From contig NZ_QNRR01000002.1 of the NCBI RefSeq assembly GCF_003315205.1, positions 404,881 through 468,880 of the forward strand: 64,000 nucleotides of DNA. The letters are read 5' to 3'. The notes under the pieces were generated by a model. That model was not told the DNA's origin, did no database searches, and saw nothing but the letters and a program-made list of their open reading frames with translations. The position numbers and the translations under genes were made by a program. Shown here piece after piece: positions 1 through 8,312 of this stretch (position 1 is its first letter; each line of letters starts with the position of its first letter). The stretch comes from Roseimicrobium gellanilyticum (lineage in GTDB: Bacteria > Verrucomicrobiota > Verrucomicrobiia > Verrucomicrobiales > Verrucomicrobiaceae).

Positions 1-2
1 GC

Positions 3-524
3 GACTTGAATGCGGCGACCACGTCCACCATCCGGATGCAACTCCAGTCTGCCACCACCACGACCGACTTCGGGGGAAATGCGATAGGGTCCGCGGGTTA
101 CGTGAGCTTCCTCACCAATGAAGCCAATACGAATGCTGCGTGGAAGAGCCAGGTGACGGGCACCATGGACCATCTCTCGATTGAAGGCTATCTCGGCAAC
201 AACGGGGACGTGACCATTGTGAGTGGAACACAGTTCACCATCAATGCGCTGGGCGGATACATGGGCACCTACGGAGATGTGTTCAATCTGATCGACTGGA
301 CCGGCATCATGACGAGCACCGGCTGGTTGAATGGAGGAGACATTCGTGGTGGTGGCGACCTCGGTGATCTGGACCTTCCCACTCTTACCCTGGGGCTCGA
401 TTGGGATACGCGGTTGTTCGCCTCGCACGGCATACTTCTTGTGGTGCCTGAGCCATCGCGGGCGCTGCTGCTGCTTGGCGGTCTTGGATTTGCGGTTTCG
501 CGCCGCCGCCGGAAGCAGCGTTAA
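3..524 (+). CDS. PEP-CTERM sorting domain protein, 5' end outside window
   Basis: The open frame enters from the left edge, so the N terminus is missing. The visible part is rich in Gly, Asn, Thr and Asp, as in secreted beta-helix or autotransporter-like PEP-CTERM proteins. The last 26 residues form a classic sorting tail: VPEP, a short hydrophobic stretch (ALLLLGGLGFAV) and a basic end (SRRRRKQR). By family knowledge this tail is cleaved by an exosortase and the protein goes to the surface or extracellular matrix. No exosortase gene lies in this window. The function of the body is not recognisable. A terminator follows directly. Confidence 0.85.
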   Translation, partial: DLNAATTSTIRMQLQSATTTTDFGGNAIGSAGYVSFLTNEANTNAAWKSQVTGTMDHLSIEGYLGNNGDVTIVSGTQFTINALGGYMGTYGDVFNLIDWTGIMTSTGWLNGGDIRGGGDLGDLDLPTLTLGLDWDTRLFASHGILLVVPEPSRALLLLGGLGFAVSRRRRKQR

Positions 525-555
525 TCAAACTCGGAAACGCGTATGCAGCCAAACA

Positions 556-590
556 AAAACCGCGGCAGGGGAACTGCTGCGGTTTTTTTG
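556..590. terminator. bidirectional rho-independent terminator
   Basis: A 13-bp stem with one mismatch (AAAACCGCGGCAG against CTGCTGCGGTTTT) has a short loop, followed by seven T on the + strand. The complementary strand also carries a T-rich tail (TTTTTGTTT). It can therefore end both the PEP-CTERM gene on the left and the DUF1552 gene arriving from the right on the minus strand. Confidence 0.85.
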
Positions 591-650
591 CTTTCAGAGC
601 CAGCTTATCTGTTGCCTGCCTCTGTACCCCGGCCACAAGGGCCAGCTCAA

Positions 651-2048
651 TCACACGAGTCCGGGCAGCAAACCAGTGCTGTCGCCAAAGCGATCCGTCT
701 TCACGCCTCCAGCCTGCAGCATGGAGAGGAAGAGATTGCACAGGGGCGTGTCTTTTCCGTAGACGTGGTGCTGGCCGGTCTTGATGCCGCCGCCGTTGCC
801 GGCGAGAAGAATGGGAAGGTTCTTCGGATTGTGGCTGTTCCCATCCCTAAGGCTGGAGCCAAACATCACCAGGCTGTTGTCCAGCAGGTTGCCTTCACCT
901 TCCTTGATGGACTTCATCCGGTCCAGCATGTAGGCGAACTGCTCTGAGTGCCAGATGTTGATCTTCTCGTACTGGGCGAGCTTCTCCTCCTTGCTCTCGT
1001 GGTGGGAGCTTTCGTGGTGACCAAGCTTCACATCCGGAAGGAAGGAGAAATTCTTTCCACTGACCGCCCAGCCAAACATGAAGGACGCGGCCCGGGTGCT
1101 GTCACTCCAGAAGGAGAGCGTGATGAGATCCATCATCAGGCGCGAATGCTCCGTGTGATCCAGGCGCAAGCGACCGCCGGGGTCAGCCTTCACGCCATTC
1201 ATGGCCTTGGAAATGCGCTCATCGAGTTTCGCGATTTCTGCTTTCGCGGCCGGATCGAGATTCTCTCCGGTCGCCACACGTGCGATGTCCGCCTCGATAC
1301 GGCGCTCTACACTGCGGATGCTTTCCAAATACTCATCCAGCTTCTGCTGGTCTTCCTGGCCCACGGTGGAGCGCAGCGCCTTGGCATCAGCGAGCACGAG
1401 GTCCAGCACGCTCTTGTTCTCCATGGCGGAGGCACGGCGCTGGTCGGCGTTTTCACGGAACAGGCGGTCGAAGACAAAACGGGGATTGATCTCCGGGGGC
1501 AGGGGAGAGGTGGGGGTACGCCAGGCGATGTGTGAACCGTAGAGCTGTGTGTAGTTCACATTGAAATCGACACCGCTATGAATCGGCTCCGTGCCGAGCT
1601 CGAGGGAGGCAAAGCGCGTGGCATGGCCGACCTGCTGGGCGTAGAATTGGTCCACGCTCACGCCGCAACGCAGGTCCTTGCCGGTGGTCTTGGCAATCTT
1701 CGTGCCTGTCAGCCAGTTCGCCGTCTTGGCATAGTGGCCATCACCTTCGCGGCAGTTCATGTGGCCCAGCTCGGTGAGCACGTTCATGTTGCCGCGATGA
1801 CGCTCCAGGGGTTGGAGAATGGGGGAGAGCTTGTAGTCCGCGCCCGTGCCTTCGGGCGTCCAGCGATCCTGGCGCACGCCATTGGGCATGAAAATGAAGG
1901 CCATGCGCACGGGGGCCTTTGCCGAGGAAGCTGCACGCACCGTGCTGGGGCTCATGGCATTCAGAAACGGCAGCGCAATGGTCGCGCCCAAGCCACGCAG
2001 TACGCGGCGACGGGAAATGGGACCTCTGGGAATGATGAAAGACGGCAT
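651..2048 (-). CDS. DUF1552 domain protein, Tat-exported
   Basis: A protein of 465 residues from the chosen ATG, MPSFIIPRGPISRRRVLRGLG. The twin-arginine motif SRRRVLRGLG is followed by a hydrophobic stretch ending ALPFLNAMSPSTVRA, so export by Tat is expected. The body has DUF1552 hallmarks such as FIFMPNGVRQDRWTPEG near the N terminus, a central helical segment with QQKLDEYLESIRSVERRI, and a C-terminal NLLDNSLVMFGSSLRDGNSH block. DUF1552 proteins are abundant in Planctomycetes and Verrucomicrobia, usually next to DUF1592-type cytochromes, and belong to the alkaline-phosphatase-like/DUF1501 neighbourhood. Their reaction is unknown. Here no DUF1592 partner is adjacent. The frame extends 18 codons upstream, but the Tat signal favours this start. 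Confidence 0.85.
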   Translation of the reverse strand: MPSFIIPRGPISRRRVLRGLGATIALPFLNAMSPSTVRAASSAKAPVRMAFIFMPNGVRQDRWTPEGTGADYKLSPILQPLERHRGNMNVLTELGHMNCREGDGHYAKTANWLTGTKIAKTTGKDLRCGVSVDQFYAQQVGHATRFASLELGTEPIHSGVDFNVNYTQLYGSHIAWRTPTSPLPPEINPRFVFDRLFRENADQRRASAMENKSVLDLVLADAKALRSTVGQEDQQKLDEYLESIRSVERRIEADIARVATGENLDPAAKAEIAKLDERISKAMNGVKADPGGRLRLDHTEHSRLMMDLITLSFWSDSTRAASFMFGWAVSGKNFSFLPDVKLGHHESSHHESKEEKLAQYEKINIWHSEQFAYMLDRMKSIKEGEGNLLDNSLVMFGSSLRDGNSHNPKNLPILLAGNGGGIKTGQHHVYGKDTPLCNLFLSMLQAGGVKTDRFGDSTGLLPGLV

Positions 2049-2185
2049 TTCGGGGGTGAGAATACTACGGACCCGGTGCGGTGATTGTTGCGCAGGGAGC
2101 ACGCATTGAGCCAGAAATCCAAGACTGCGCTTGGCTGGCCTTGCACGTGGGGATTTTTTGCAGGCGGAGATTAAACCTTGGCGCT

Positions 2186-2494
2186 TCAGCTGCCCCGGAG
2201 GAACCGAATCTCCCGGCGCAGATCTTCCAGCTCATTCATGAGGGTGGTCATCGCGCGAAGCCCGGCGAGATTCATGCCGTACTGCAACCGCAGTTGTTCA
2301 ACGTGCCGCAACCGCAGAATGGCGTCATCGTCAAAGATCCAGCCATCCTCATCGGGCTCACCGACAGGCGAGATGATGCCGTGGCGGCAGTACACGGCAA
2401 TCGTGTGCCTCGGCGTACCGGTGATCTCCGACACCGTTTCAATCGCATAGAACTCATGCGCCGATGCGGAATGAGGCTCGGTGAAGTCAGGCAT
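2186..2494 (-). CDS. cbpM: CbpM-like chaperone modulator (MerR-type HTH)
   Basis: About 102 residues starting MPDFTEPHSASAHEFY. The core ITGTPRHTIAVYCRHGIISPV is a MerR-type helix-turn-helix as in CbpM. It is followed by the C-terminal helix LRLRHVEQLRLQYGMNLAG and a coiled end. In the CbpM family this small protein binds the J domain of CbpA and inhibits its co-chaperone and DNA-binding activities. The gene lies about 70 bp downstream of cbpA on the same strand, the standard order. The frame extends upstream to 2611 into the cbpA 3' end, but the family's usual length supports the ATG at 2494. Confidence 0.85.
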   Translation of the reverse strand: MPDFTEPHSASAHEFYAIETVSEITGTPRHTIAVYCRHGIISPVGEPDEDGWIFDDDAILRLRHVEQLRLQYGMNLAGLRAMTTLMNELEDLRREIRFLRGS

Positions 2495-2562
2495 GATGGA
2501 AGTCGGGTTGGTAGTTCCTGGTGCGCTGTGCGCGGTTCGCAGTTCGCTGTAACGCTGCAAAG

Positions 2563-3579
2563 TCATCCTTGCCTCGGCCGGAAATGCGATGCCTTGGCCA
2601 GGGCCTCCCAATGAGCGCGCTCATCTTCAGTGATGGATGTGGGCAATTGCACATTCGTCACCACATAGAGGTCACCTCGCTCGCCGGTGCGACCCTTGGG
2701 CAGGCCGCGGCCTCGCAGCCGGAGTTGCTGGCCATTCTGGGTGCCGGCAGGAATGCGCAGCTTCAGCTTGTTGCCATCCAGGCTCGGTATCTCCACTTCG
2801 CTGCCCAGCACGGCCTCCCACGGCGCAAGGTCAAGGTCGTGGTAGAGGTCGGACTCTTTGGGCCGGAACTCCGGGTGCGCTGCGAGCCGGATGCGCAGGA
2901 AAAGATCGCCCGGCTCGCCTCCATTGAAACCGGGACCGCCTTTGCCGGGCACTCGAATGCGCCGTCCCTCGCTGGCGCCTGCAGGGATGCGCACGGTGAA
3001 CTCATGCGCCTCCGCTTTGCCCGTGGCCGGATCAACAGTTTGTAGCGAAATGGGCCGCATGGTGCCATCCATGGCCTCCTGTAGCGTGACGAGAATGTCC
3101 CCCTCCACATCGCGACCGCGGTGGGGCTGGTTTGCGGCGGCGTGGAAGAATCCCTCTTCCTCGTCCATCCCACCTCCAAAGCCATAGACTCCACCACCGG
3201 CACTCGCGCCACCGCCGAAGAACTGCTCAAAGAAGTCGCTGAAGCCCGTGCCTCCAAAGTGGAACTCCCGTGCCTGCGTCCCACTCGCACTGCGGGCACC
3301 CCCACGCGCGTTGCCGGTCCATCCCGGGGGTGGGTGGAATCCACCTTCCTGATTCCAGTTCGGTCCGAGGGTGTCGTATTTCTTCCGGTTGTCAGGGTCT
3401 CCGAGAACCTCGTACGCTTCATTGATCTCCTTGAAGCGTTCCTCGGCAGCCTCCTTGTCCTTGGCGACATCGGGATGGTGCTCACGGGCCAGCTTGCGGA
3501 AGGCCTTCTTGATGTCCGCCTCGCTGGCATCGCGTGGCACACCCAGTGTTGTGTAGTAATCCTTGAACTCTACAGCCAT
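2563..3579 (-). CDS. cbpA: CbpA-type J-domain co-chaperone
   Basis: A protein of 338 residues. The N-terminal J domain (residues about 6-70) carries the HPD motif at 35-37 (REHHPDVAKD), which stimulates DnaK ATPase. A Gly/Phe-rich linker follows (about 75-140). Two beta-sandwich substrate-binding domains occupy the C-terminal half (DVEGDILVTLQEAMDGTMR and the later LYHDLDLAPWEAVLGSEVE). There is no CxxCxGxG zinc-finger region, which separates it from DnaJ and places it in the CbpA/DnaJ-B class. It is transcribed with the modulator cbpM. The linker is longer than in E. coli CbpA and is very Gly-rich. Confidence 0.9.
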   Translation of the reverse strand: MAVEFKDYYTTLGVPRDASEADIKKAFRKLAREHHPDVAKDKEAAEERFKEINEAYEVLGDPDNRKKYDTLGPNWNQEGGFHPPPGWTGNARGGARSASGTQAREFHFGGTGFSDFFEQFFGGGASAGGGVYGFGGGMDEEEGFFHAAANQPHRGRDVEGDILVTLQEAMDGTMRPISLQTVDPATGKAEAHEFTVRIPAGASEGRRIRVPGKGGPGFNGGEPGDLFLRIRLAAHPEFRPKESDLYHDLDLAPWEAVLGSEVEIPSLDGNKLKLRIPAGTQNGQQLRLRGRGLPKGRTGERGDLYVVTNVQLPTSITEDERAHWEALAKASHFRPRQG

Positions 3580-3814
3580 GGCGGGAAAGCAATGATATCA
3601 AAGCAAGATACGCCGGGTACGCAATAGACGACCGCACCTGGCTTCAAGGTTCGCAATTCATGCGTAGGGCGGGCGCCGGGATTCTGAATCTTTTGCTACC
3701 GCTTTTCCAGAGTTTTTATGATACACTCACCGTCGGAAGCGGCTCTGCCAACGCTGGCATGCTCCCTGCATCGTTCCGTCCACATCACCACAACCCTTAA
3801 CCCACATTCCAGCC

Positions 3815-4207
3815 ATGTCTGCACTTGCCAATGACTACCAGAGCTGCGAGTTGATCAATCTTGGGTATGATGCAGATGGGCGCGGTCCTTATGTCATCCG
3901 TCAGGAGGGGTATCCTCCGAATACGATGACTTTTGAGGTAGACCGTTACTACCTGCGTCGGGATGGTACCTGGCTCATCAATCTTGCCATGTTTGCCCTG
4001 CCGGAGAATGAGAAGGAGGACTTTGTCTATGAAAGCGTCGAGGCAGTGATTACGCTTTTGGAGGGGCTGACCGGAGATCCCACCGTGGACTATCACCTGC
4101 CCGCTGACAAGACCCTGGCTGAATTGCAAGTGGCTGCGGAGTCGCATTTCACCGGGTTGTGGGGTCGCATTCACCAGCGGCGTGAATCAGACGCTCCGGG
4201 GTTGTGA
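3815..4207 (+). CDS. hypothetical protein, 130 aa
   Basis: A soluble 130-residue protein with no signal peptide or membrane segment. It contains a conserved-looking block NTMTFEVDRYYLRRDGTWLINLAMFALPE and an acidic C-terminal half. The reading frame has strong third-position GC bias and the ATG follows a leader with no strong ribosome-binding site. The family is not recognised. It stands alone, divergent from cbpA across about 235 bp in which nothing else was seen, and about 220 bp upstream of malQ. Function unknown. Confidence 0.7.
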   Translation: MSALANDYQSCELINLGYDADGRGPYVIRQEGYPPNTMTFEVDRYYLRRDGTWLINLAMFALPENEKEDFVYESVEAVITLLEGLTGDPTVDYHLPADKTLAELQVAAESHFTGLWGRIHQRRESDAPGL

Positions 4208-4424
4208 AGGGCCTGCGTTCGACTCCTGGTGTAGGGCGTGCCATGGCCAGGTTGCTCTTTGAACCAGGATGCGCGAAATCTGACATCGGCACCCGATGTT
4301 CGGCTTGGTAGAGGTGCCCGTCTCGAACAGATAATGCGGAAGAGTGCTGCTTGTTGCGGTGCTGCCACCCATGCAAGTCGATGACGAGCATCGATACGCA
4401 TGAGCCATTCATCTGTCACCGCTC

Positions 4425-6137
4425 ATGTCCCGTGTCGATCCCAATTCTCGTCTGGCCGCGCTTCTCGTGCCTGTGTTTGCCATGCGACGTCATGGAGATC
4501 ATGGCATTGGAGATACCGAGGCCGCAAAGGAGACCATTGCCTTTTGCGCGGCACATCAAATCGCAGTGCTCCAGATTTTGCCCATTCACGAGACGGTAGG
4601 TGATCACAGTCCTTATAATCCCATCAGTTCCCGTGCGCTGTCACCGGCTCTGCTGACCCTTTCAGAAGGAGCCGTGCCCGGCATGTCGGCTGCCATTCTG
4701 GCGGAGAAATCACCTGAATCCTGGCTGGCGCAGCTCCGTGCCGGGCCGGTGAAGCACACTGCGGTGCATGCCCTGAAGCTGGAGTGCCTCCTCGCTGCGT
4801 GGCAGGCCTTTTCACATGCGAGCCAGTCACACGCACAGATGAGCGAGTTCGTGGCGTTTGAGGAGACGCATGCCTCGTGGTTGCCGGCATACACATTGTT
4901 CCGGTTGCTTATCGAGGAAAATCATGGGAACACTCATTGGCAGGACTGGAGGCCAGAGCACTGGAGTCAAGCCGCTGCGGAAACATGGCTCGCAGCCCAC
5001 TCCGATCGGGAACGTATGGAGAGCCAGCGACGCGGATTCGCCTTCATCCAGTGGGTGGCCTGGCGGCAATGGAGGGATGTGAAGTCTTTTGCCGACGAGC
5101 ATGGTGTGAAGCTGCTTGGCGAAATGTCATTCGGCGTTTCAAAGTCGAGTGCGGATGCGTGGGCCAATCCGGATCTCTTTGATGTGAACTGGAGCATGGG
5201 CACGCGGCCTGTGGTTTACTTTGATACAAACAAGGACTCGGAGCGCCTTGGGCAGAACTGGGGCCTGCCTCCCTATCGGTGGGAGAATCACCGCTCACGT
5301 GGCTTTGAGTGGCTGCGCGGTCGCATCGAGAGCGAGCGGGAGTTCTTTCACTTCTGCCGTCTCGATCACCTGCGAGGGTACTTCCGTGCTTACATGTTTC
5401 CGTGGTCGGGTGGCGCGAAGCATTCGGAATTCGCAAAGCTGACGGACGCGGAGATCTTGGAACAAACGGGTGGACTCTCTCCGCGGTTCCTGCCGGGGCC
5501 GGATGAAGATCCCACGACGGCCGCCATGAATGATCTGCAGGGGAGAGAAATCATCTCCGTGATGCAGGAGGCTGCAGGTGATATGGGACTCTATGCGGAG
5601 ATCATGGGAGCCATGCCGGACTACATGCGCAAGGCAATCGATGATCTCGGTGTGGCGAACCTCACCTTTCCACTTCTGGAGCGGCAGGAGGATCGAACAC
5701 TGCTGCCGGTGGAAGCCTATCGGAAGCTCAGCCTTGTTTCCTATGCGAACCATGACCACGCACCGCTGGCGGCGCAGTACAGCAGGCTGATCAAAATGGC
5801 TGTAGAAGAGCCGGAGTCGAATGAGGCAAAGGATCTCACGGAGATGCTCAAGCTCGCCGCTTGGCAGGGCGATACACCTCATGAATTGAATGCCGGGCTC
5901 CTGGAGGGGATGCAGCGAGCACTGTTCGCCACGCCGTGTGTGCTGGCAGGCCTGATGTCCAGCGATCTGCTTGGTATTCCGCAGCGGTTCAATCTTCCTG
6001 GCACCTTTGGCGCGGACACTTGGAATGAGCGCCTGGAGCACTCATGGTCGGAGTACGAGGTGCACCCGGTCTACGGTTCCCGCATCAAGAAGGCGGAGGA
6101 ACTCATCGTGGAATCGGGGCGCGCAGCAAGGAGGTAG
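4425..6137 (+). CDS. malQ: 4-alpha-glucanotransferase (GH77, MalQ-like), divergent
   Basis: A protein of 570 residues in the size range of MalQ. GH77 landmarks are SPYNPISSRALSP (62-74), the GVSKSSADAWANPDLF block (237-252), NWGLPPYRW (278-286), the nucleophile in RLDHLRGYF (Asp314), the likely acid/base Glu392 in YAEIMG, and Asp444 in NHDH. Family enzymes move maltodextrin units between glucans in the cytoplasm. Two normally strong motifs are altered. The usual G-D-L-P before the SADAW block reads G-E-M-S here, and the usual A-E-D-L-G reads A-E-I-M-G. The catalytic triad is nevertheless present. No other glycogen or maltose genes are adjacent. Confidence 0.85.
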   Translation: MSRVDPNSRLAALLVPVFAMRRHGDHGIGDTEAAKETIAFCAAHQIAVLQILPIHETVGDHSPYNPISSRALSPALLTLSEGAVPGMSAAILAEKSPESWLAQLRAGPVKHTAVHALKLECLLAAWQAFSHASQSHAQMSEFVAFEETHASWLPAYTLFRLLIEENHGNTHWQDWRPEHWSQAAAETWLAAHSDRERMESQRRGFAFIQWVAWRQWRDVKSFADEHGVKLLGEMSFGVSKSSADAWANPDLFDVNWSMGTRPVVYFDTNKDSERLGQNWGLPPYRWENHRSRGFEWLRGRIESEREFFHFCRLDHLRGYFRAYMFPWSGGAKHSEFAKLTDAEILEQTGGLSPRFLPGPDEDPTTAAMNDLQGREIISVMQEAAGDMGLYAEIMGAMPDYMRKAIDDLGVANLTFPLLERQEDRTLLPVEAYRKLSLVSYANHDHAPLAAQYSRLIKMAVEEPESNEAKDLTEMLKLAAWQGDTPHELNAGLLEGMQRALFATPCVLAGLMSSDLLGIPQRFNLPGTFGADTWNERLEHSWSEYEVHPVYGSRIKKAEELIVESGRAARR

Positions 6138-6177
6138 GCGATGACAAGGAGAGTGTCCTCCGTGCCTTTGGCTTCTT

Positions 6178-6993
6178 TCATCCCAGCAGTGACTGTCCGC
6201 CGTCCACGTAGATTTCCGTGCCAGTGACGTGGGAAGAAGCATCGCTGGCGAGAAACCACACAACGGACGCTACTTGCTCCGCGGTGCCGGATTTTCCGTG
6301 GGTGAGGGGAATGGTGCTGTGGCCGGCCCAATCCGGAAGTTTCTCCGGCTCGAGTCCGCGCTTCTTTGCGGAGTCATCGATGTTCGTGGTGATGGCACCC
6401 GGGCAGATGACGTTCACGCGGACATGATGCTCGGCCCATTCCAGCGAGAGCATCTTGGTGAGCGCCACCTGCGCGGCCTTGGTGCATGAGTAGGCCGTGG
6501 CGCCCAGATTGCTGAAGATGCGTGTGCCATTGATGGAGGAGGTGATGATCACCGAACCGCCGCGTTCCTTCAGCAGTGGTGCGGCATGTTTCAGTGTCAG
6601 GTAGGTGCCCTTGAGATTGATGGAAACGGTATCCTCCCATTCCTTCTCTTTGATCTTCTCGATTGGGGCCCACACCCCGTTGATGCCCGCGTTGGCGACG
6701 ACGATGTCCAGCCGTTTCCATTTCTCCTTCAGCCGGTACATCATGCCACTTATATCGGCCTCGCTTGAGACATCCGCCATGAAGCACTCCGCCACACCGC
6801 CCTCCTCGCGAATCTCGGCTTCGGTCTGCTTCAATTCACTCTCTGTTCTGCCAGCAAGCCCGACAAAGGCTCCGGCCTCTGCCAGCATGAGCGCCGCAGC
6901 CTTGCCAATGCCGGAACCTGCGCCCGTGACCAGAGCCACACGGTCACGCAGAGAATCGTGAGGAACGCTCGTCTGGAGTTTATTGGAGGGCAT
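6178..6993 (-). CDS. SDR family NAD(P)-dependent oxidoreductase
   Basis: A protein of 271 residues with the classical short-chain dehydrogenase layout. The Rossmann motif TGAGSGIG is at 23-30, NAG at 101-103, the catalytic Ser is in the TSS stretch at 151-153, and Tyr168-x3-Lys172 lies in AYSCTKAA. The C-terminal HVTGTEIYVDGGQSLLG ending is typical of classical SDRs. The substrate cannot be read from sequence. It converges with malQ across about 40 bp. The N terminus has about 14 residues before the Rossmann strand, acceptable for this ATG. Confidence 0.9.
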   Translation of the reverse strand: MPSNKLQTSVPHDSLRDRVALVTGAGSGIGKAAALMLAEAGAFVGLAGRTESELKQTEAEIREEGGVAECFMADVSSEADISGMMYRLKEKWKRLDIVVANAGINGVWAPIEKIKEKEWEDTVSINLKGTYLTLKHAAPLLKERGGSVIITSSINGTRIFSNLGATAYSCTKAAQVALTKMLSLEWAEHHVRVNVICPGAITTNIDDSAKKRGLEPEKLPDWAGHSTIPLTHGKSGTAEQVASVVWFLASDASSHVTGTEIYVDGGQSLLG

Positions 6994-7214
6994 TGCGGAA
7001 TGGGAGGGTTCAGGGTCTCAATCCAGATTCGCTGCCGGCCGGAACCGTGCGTCCCTGTCGTGCGCCACACTTCAACTGGAGGCCTGAAAGACGAGTTTCG
7101 TCACGCCGCCCTGGCCGTCGGCTCCCTGCATTTTGGTTGCAAAATCGGATGACAAGACGTCTTGGGACGATATTCTTGCCCTCCACGACGCCTTCCAAAG
7201 GAGGCGACTTCCTT

Positions 7215-7290
7215 GGGGATATAGCTCAGTTGGTAGAGCGTCTCGTTCGCAATGAGAAGGTCAGGGGTTCGAATCCCCTTATCTCCACCA
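7215..7290 (+). tRNA. tRNA-Ala, anticodon CGC
   Basis: A 76-nt cloverleaf folds by hand: 7-bp acceptor stem, D arm GCTC/GAGC, 5-bp anticodon stem with loop TTCGCAA giving anticodon CGC (codon GCG), 5-nt variable region, T arm AGGGG-TTCGAAT-CCCCT, and an encoded CCA end. The third acceptor pair is G3-U70, the alanine identity element, which independently supports the assignment. No integrase or attachment-site duplication is visible beside it. Confidence 0.96.
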
Positions 7291-7307
7291 AGTCACCGGT
7301 TTGTGGG

Positions 7308-8273
7308 CTACCTCCGCCTCCGCGCATCCCACCACACGGCTGCCAGGATGACGCCGCCTTTGATCATGTACTGGAGGGAGAAATGGACGCCGGCCTGATT
7401 GAGGCCCTTGTCGAGAATGCCGATGATGATGGCCCCAAGGAGGGTGCCGGTCATGGTGCCACGTCCACCTTTCAGGCTGGCTCCGCCGACCACGGCGGCG
7501 GCGATGGCATTGAGCTCAAATCCCTGGCCGGAGGCAGGCTCGGCTCCATACAGCTGGGAAGCGTGTATCATGCCTGCAGTGGCCGTGAGCAATGCAGCAA
7601 GGATGTACACAGTTATCTCACACCTTGATACTGGAATGCCGGAATAGAGAGCCGCGAGACGGTTGTCTCCAATCGCGTAGAGATGCCTGCCGAAGACGGT
7701 GAAGTGAAGCATCGCTGCGGTGAGAAGATACACTGACAGCAGGATGAGCACCGGCATGGGAATGGTATCGAAGAGTCGGCCATTCCCGATGAAAAGAAAC
7801 GTCTCCTGTGAGCCCGGCAGGCTGAGGGGGCGGCCTTCATTGAATCGTAGCGCGAGACCGCGAGCCACCAGCATGGTGCCCAACGTCACAATGAAGGCGG
7901 GCATTTGAGTCCTGGACACGGCGACGCCATGAAACAAACCGAAGAGTGATGCGACCGCGAGACCCGCGAGCATGGCAGGAAACACGTTCCAGCCGAGACC
8001 GATGGCCGAGCCATCGGGTGCAGTGGTGTTGACCATGCAGTAGGTGGTGACGGTTCCTACCAACGCCACCAGGGCTCCCACTGACAGATCGATGCCCCCG
8101 ATGAGAATCACCAGCGTCATTCCAAAGGCGAGGATGGAATTCACGCCAATCTGCTGGGCAAGATCCAGAAGGTTGCTGGTGCTGGTGAAGTTTGGGACGA
8201 ATGTCCCGAAGATCGCGAGAAGGATGGCAGTGGCCACGAGCAGCGTGAACTGCTGGCGGAGGAAGGCGTTCAT
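7308..8273 (-). CDS. sugar ABC transporter permease (RbsC family)
   Basis: A 321-residue, very hydrophobic protein with about eight to ten membrane segments. The family signature IGGIDLSVGALVALVG is near residue 60, and the C-terminal NAIAAAVVGGASLKGGRGT block contains the EAA-like loop that contacts the ATPase. RbsC-type permeases form the membrane channel for ribose, other pentoses or related sugars. It lies 39 bp downstream of the binding lipoprotein on the same strand. No ATP-binding subunit is encoded in the operon, so it must borrow one from elsewhere or the operon is incomplete. Confidence 0.9.
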   Translation of the reverse strand: MNAFLRQQFTLLVATAILLAIFGTFVPNFTSTSNLLDLAQQIGVNSILAFGMTLVILIGGIDLSVGALVALVGTVTTYCMVNTTAPDGSAIGLGWNVFPAMLAGLAVASLFGLFHGVAVSRTQMPAFIVTLGTMLVARGLALRFNEGRPLSLPGSQETFLFIGNGRLFDTIPMPVLILLSVYLLTAAMLHFTVFGRHLYAIGDNRLAALYSGIPVSRCEITVYILAALLTATAGMIHASQLYGAEPASGQGFELNAIAAAVVGGASLKGGRGTMTGTLLGAIIIGILDKGLNQAGVHFSLQYMIKGGVILAAVWWDARRRR

Positions 8274-8312
8274 GAAGGCGATACTGAGGGGCTGAGTGGA
8301 GATGATGCGGTC

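Noticed and set aside
7215-7290. tRNA gene as a genomic-island attachment site
   Set aside because: No integrase and no repeated tRNA 3' end were seen; flanking genes look chromosomal.
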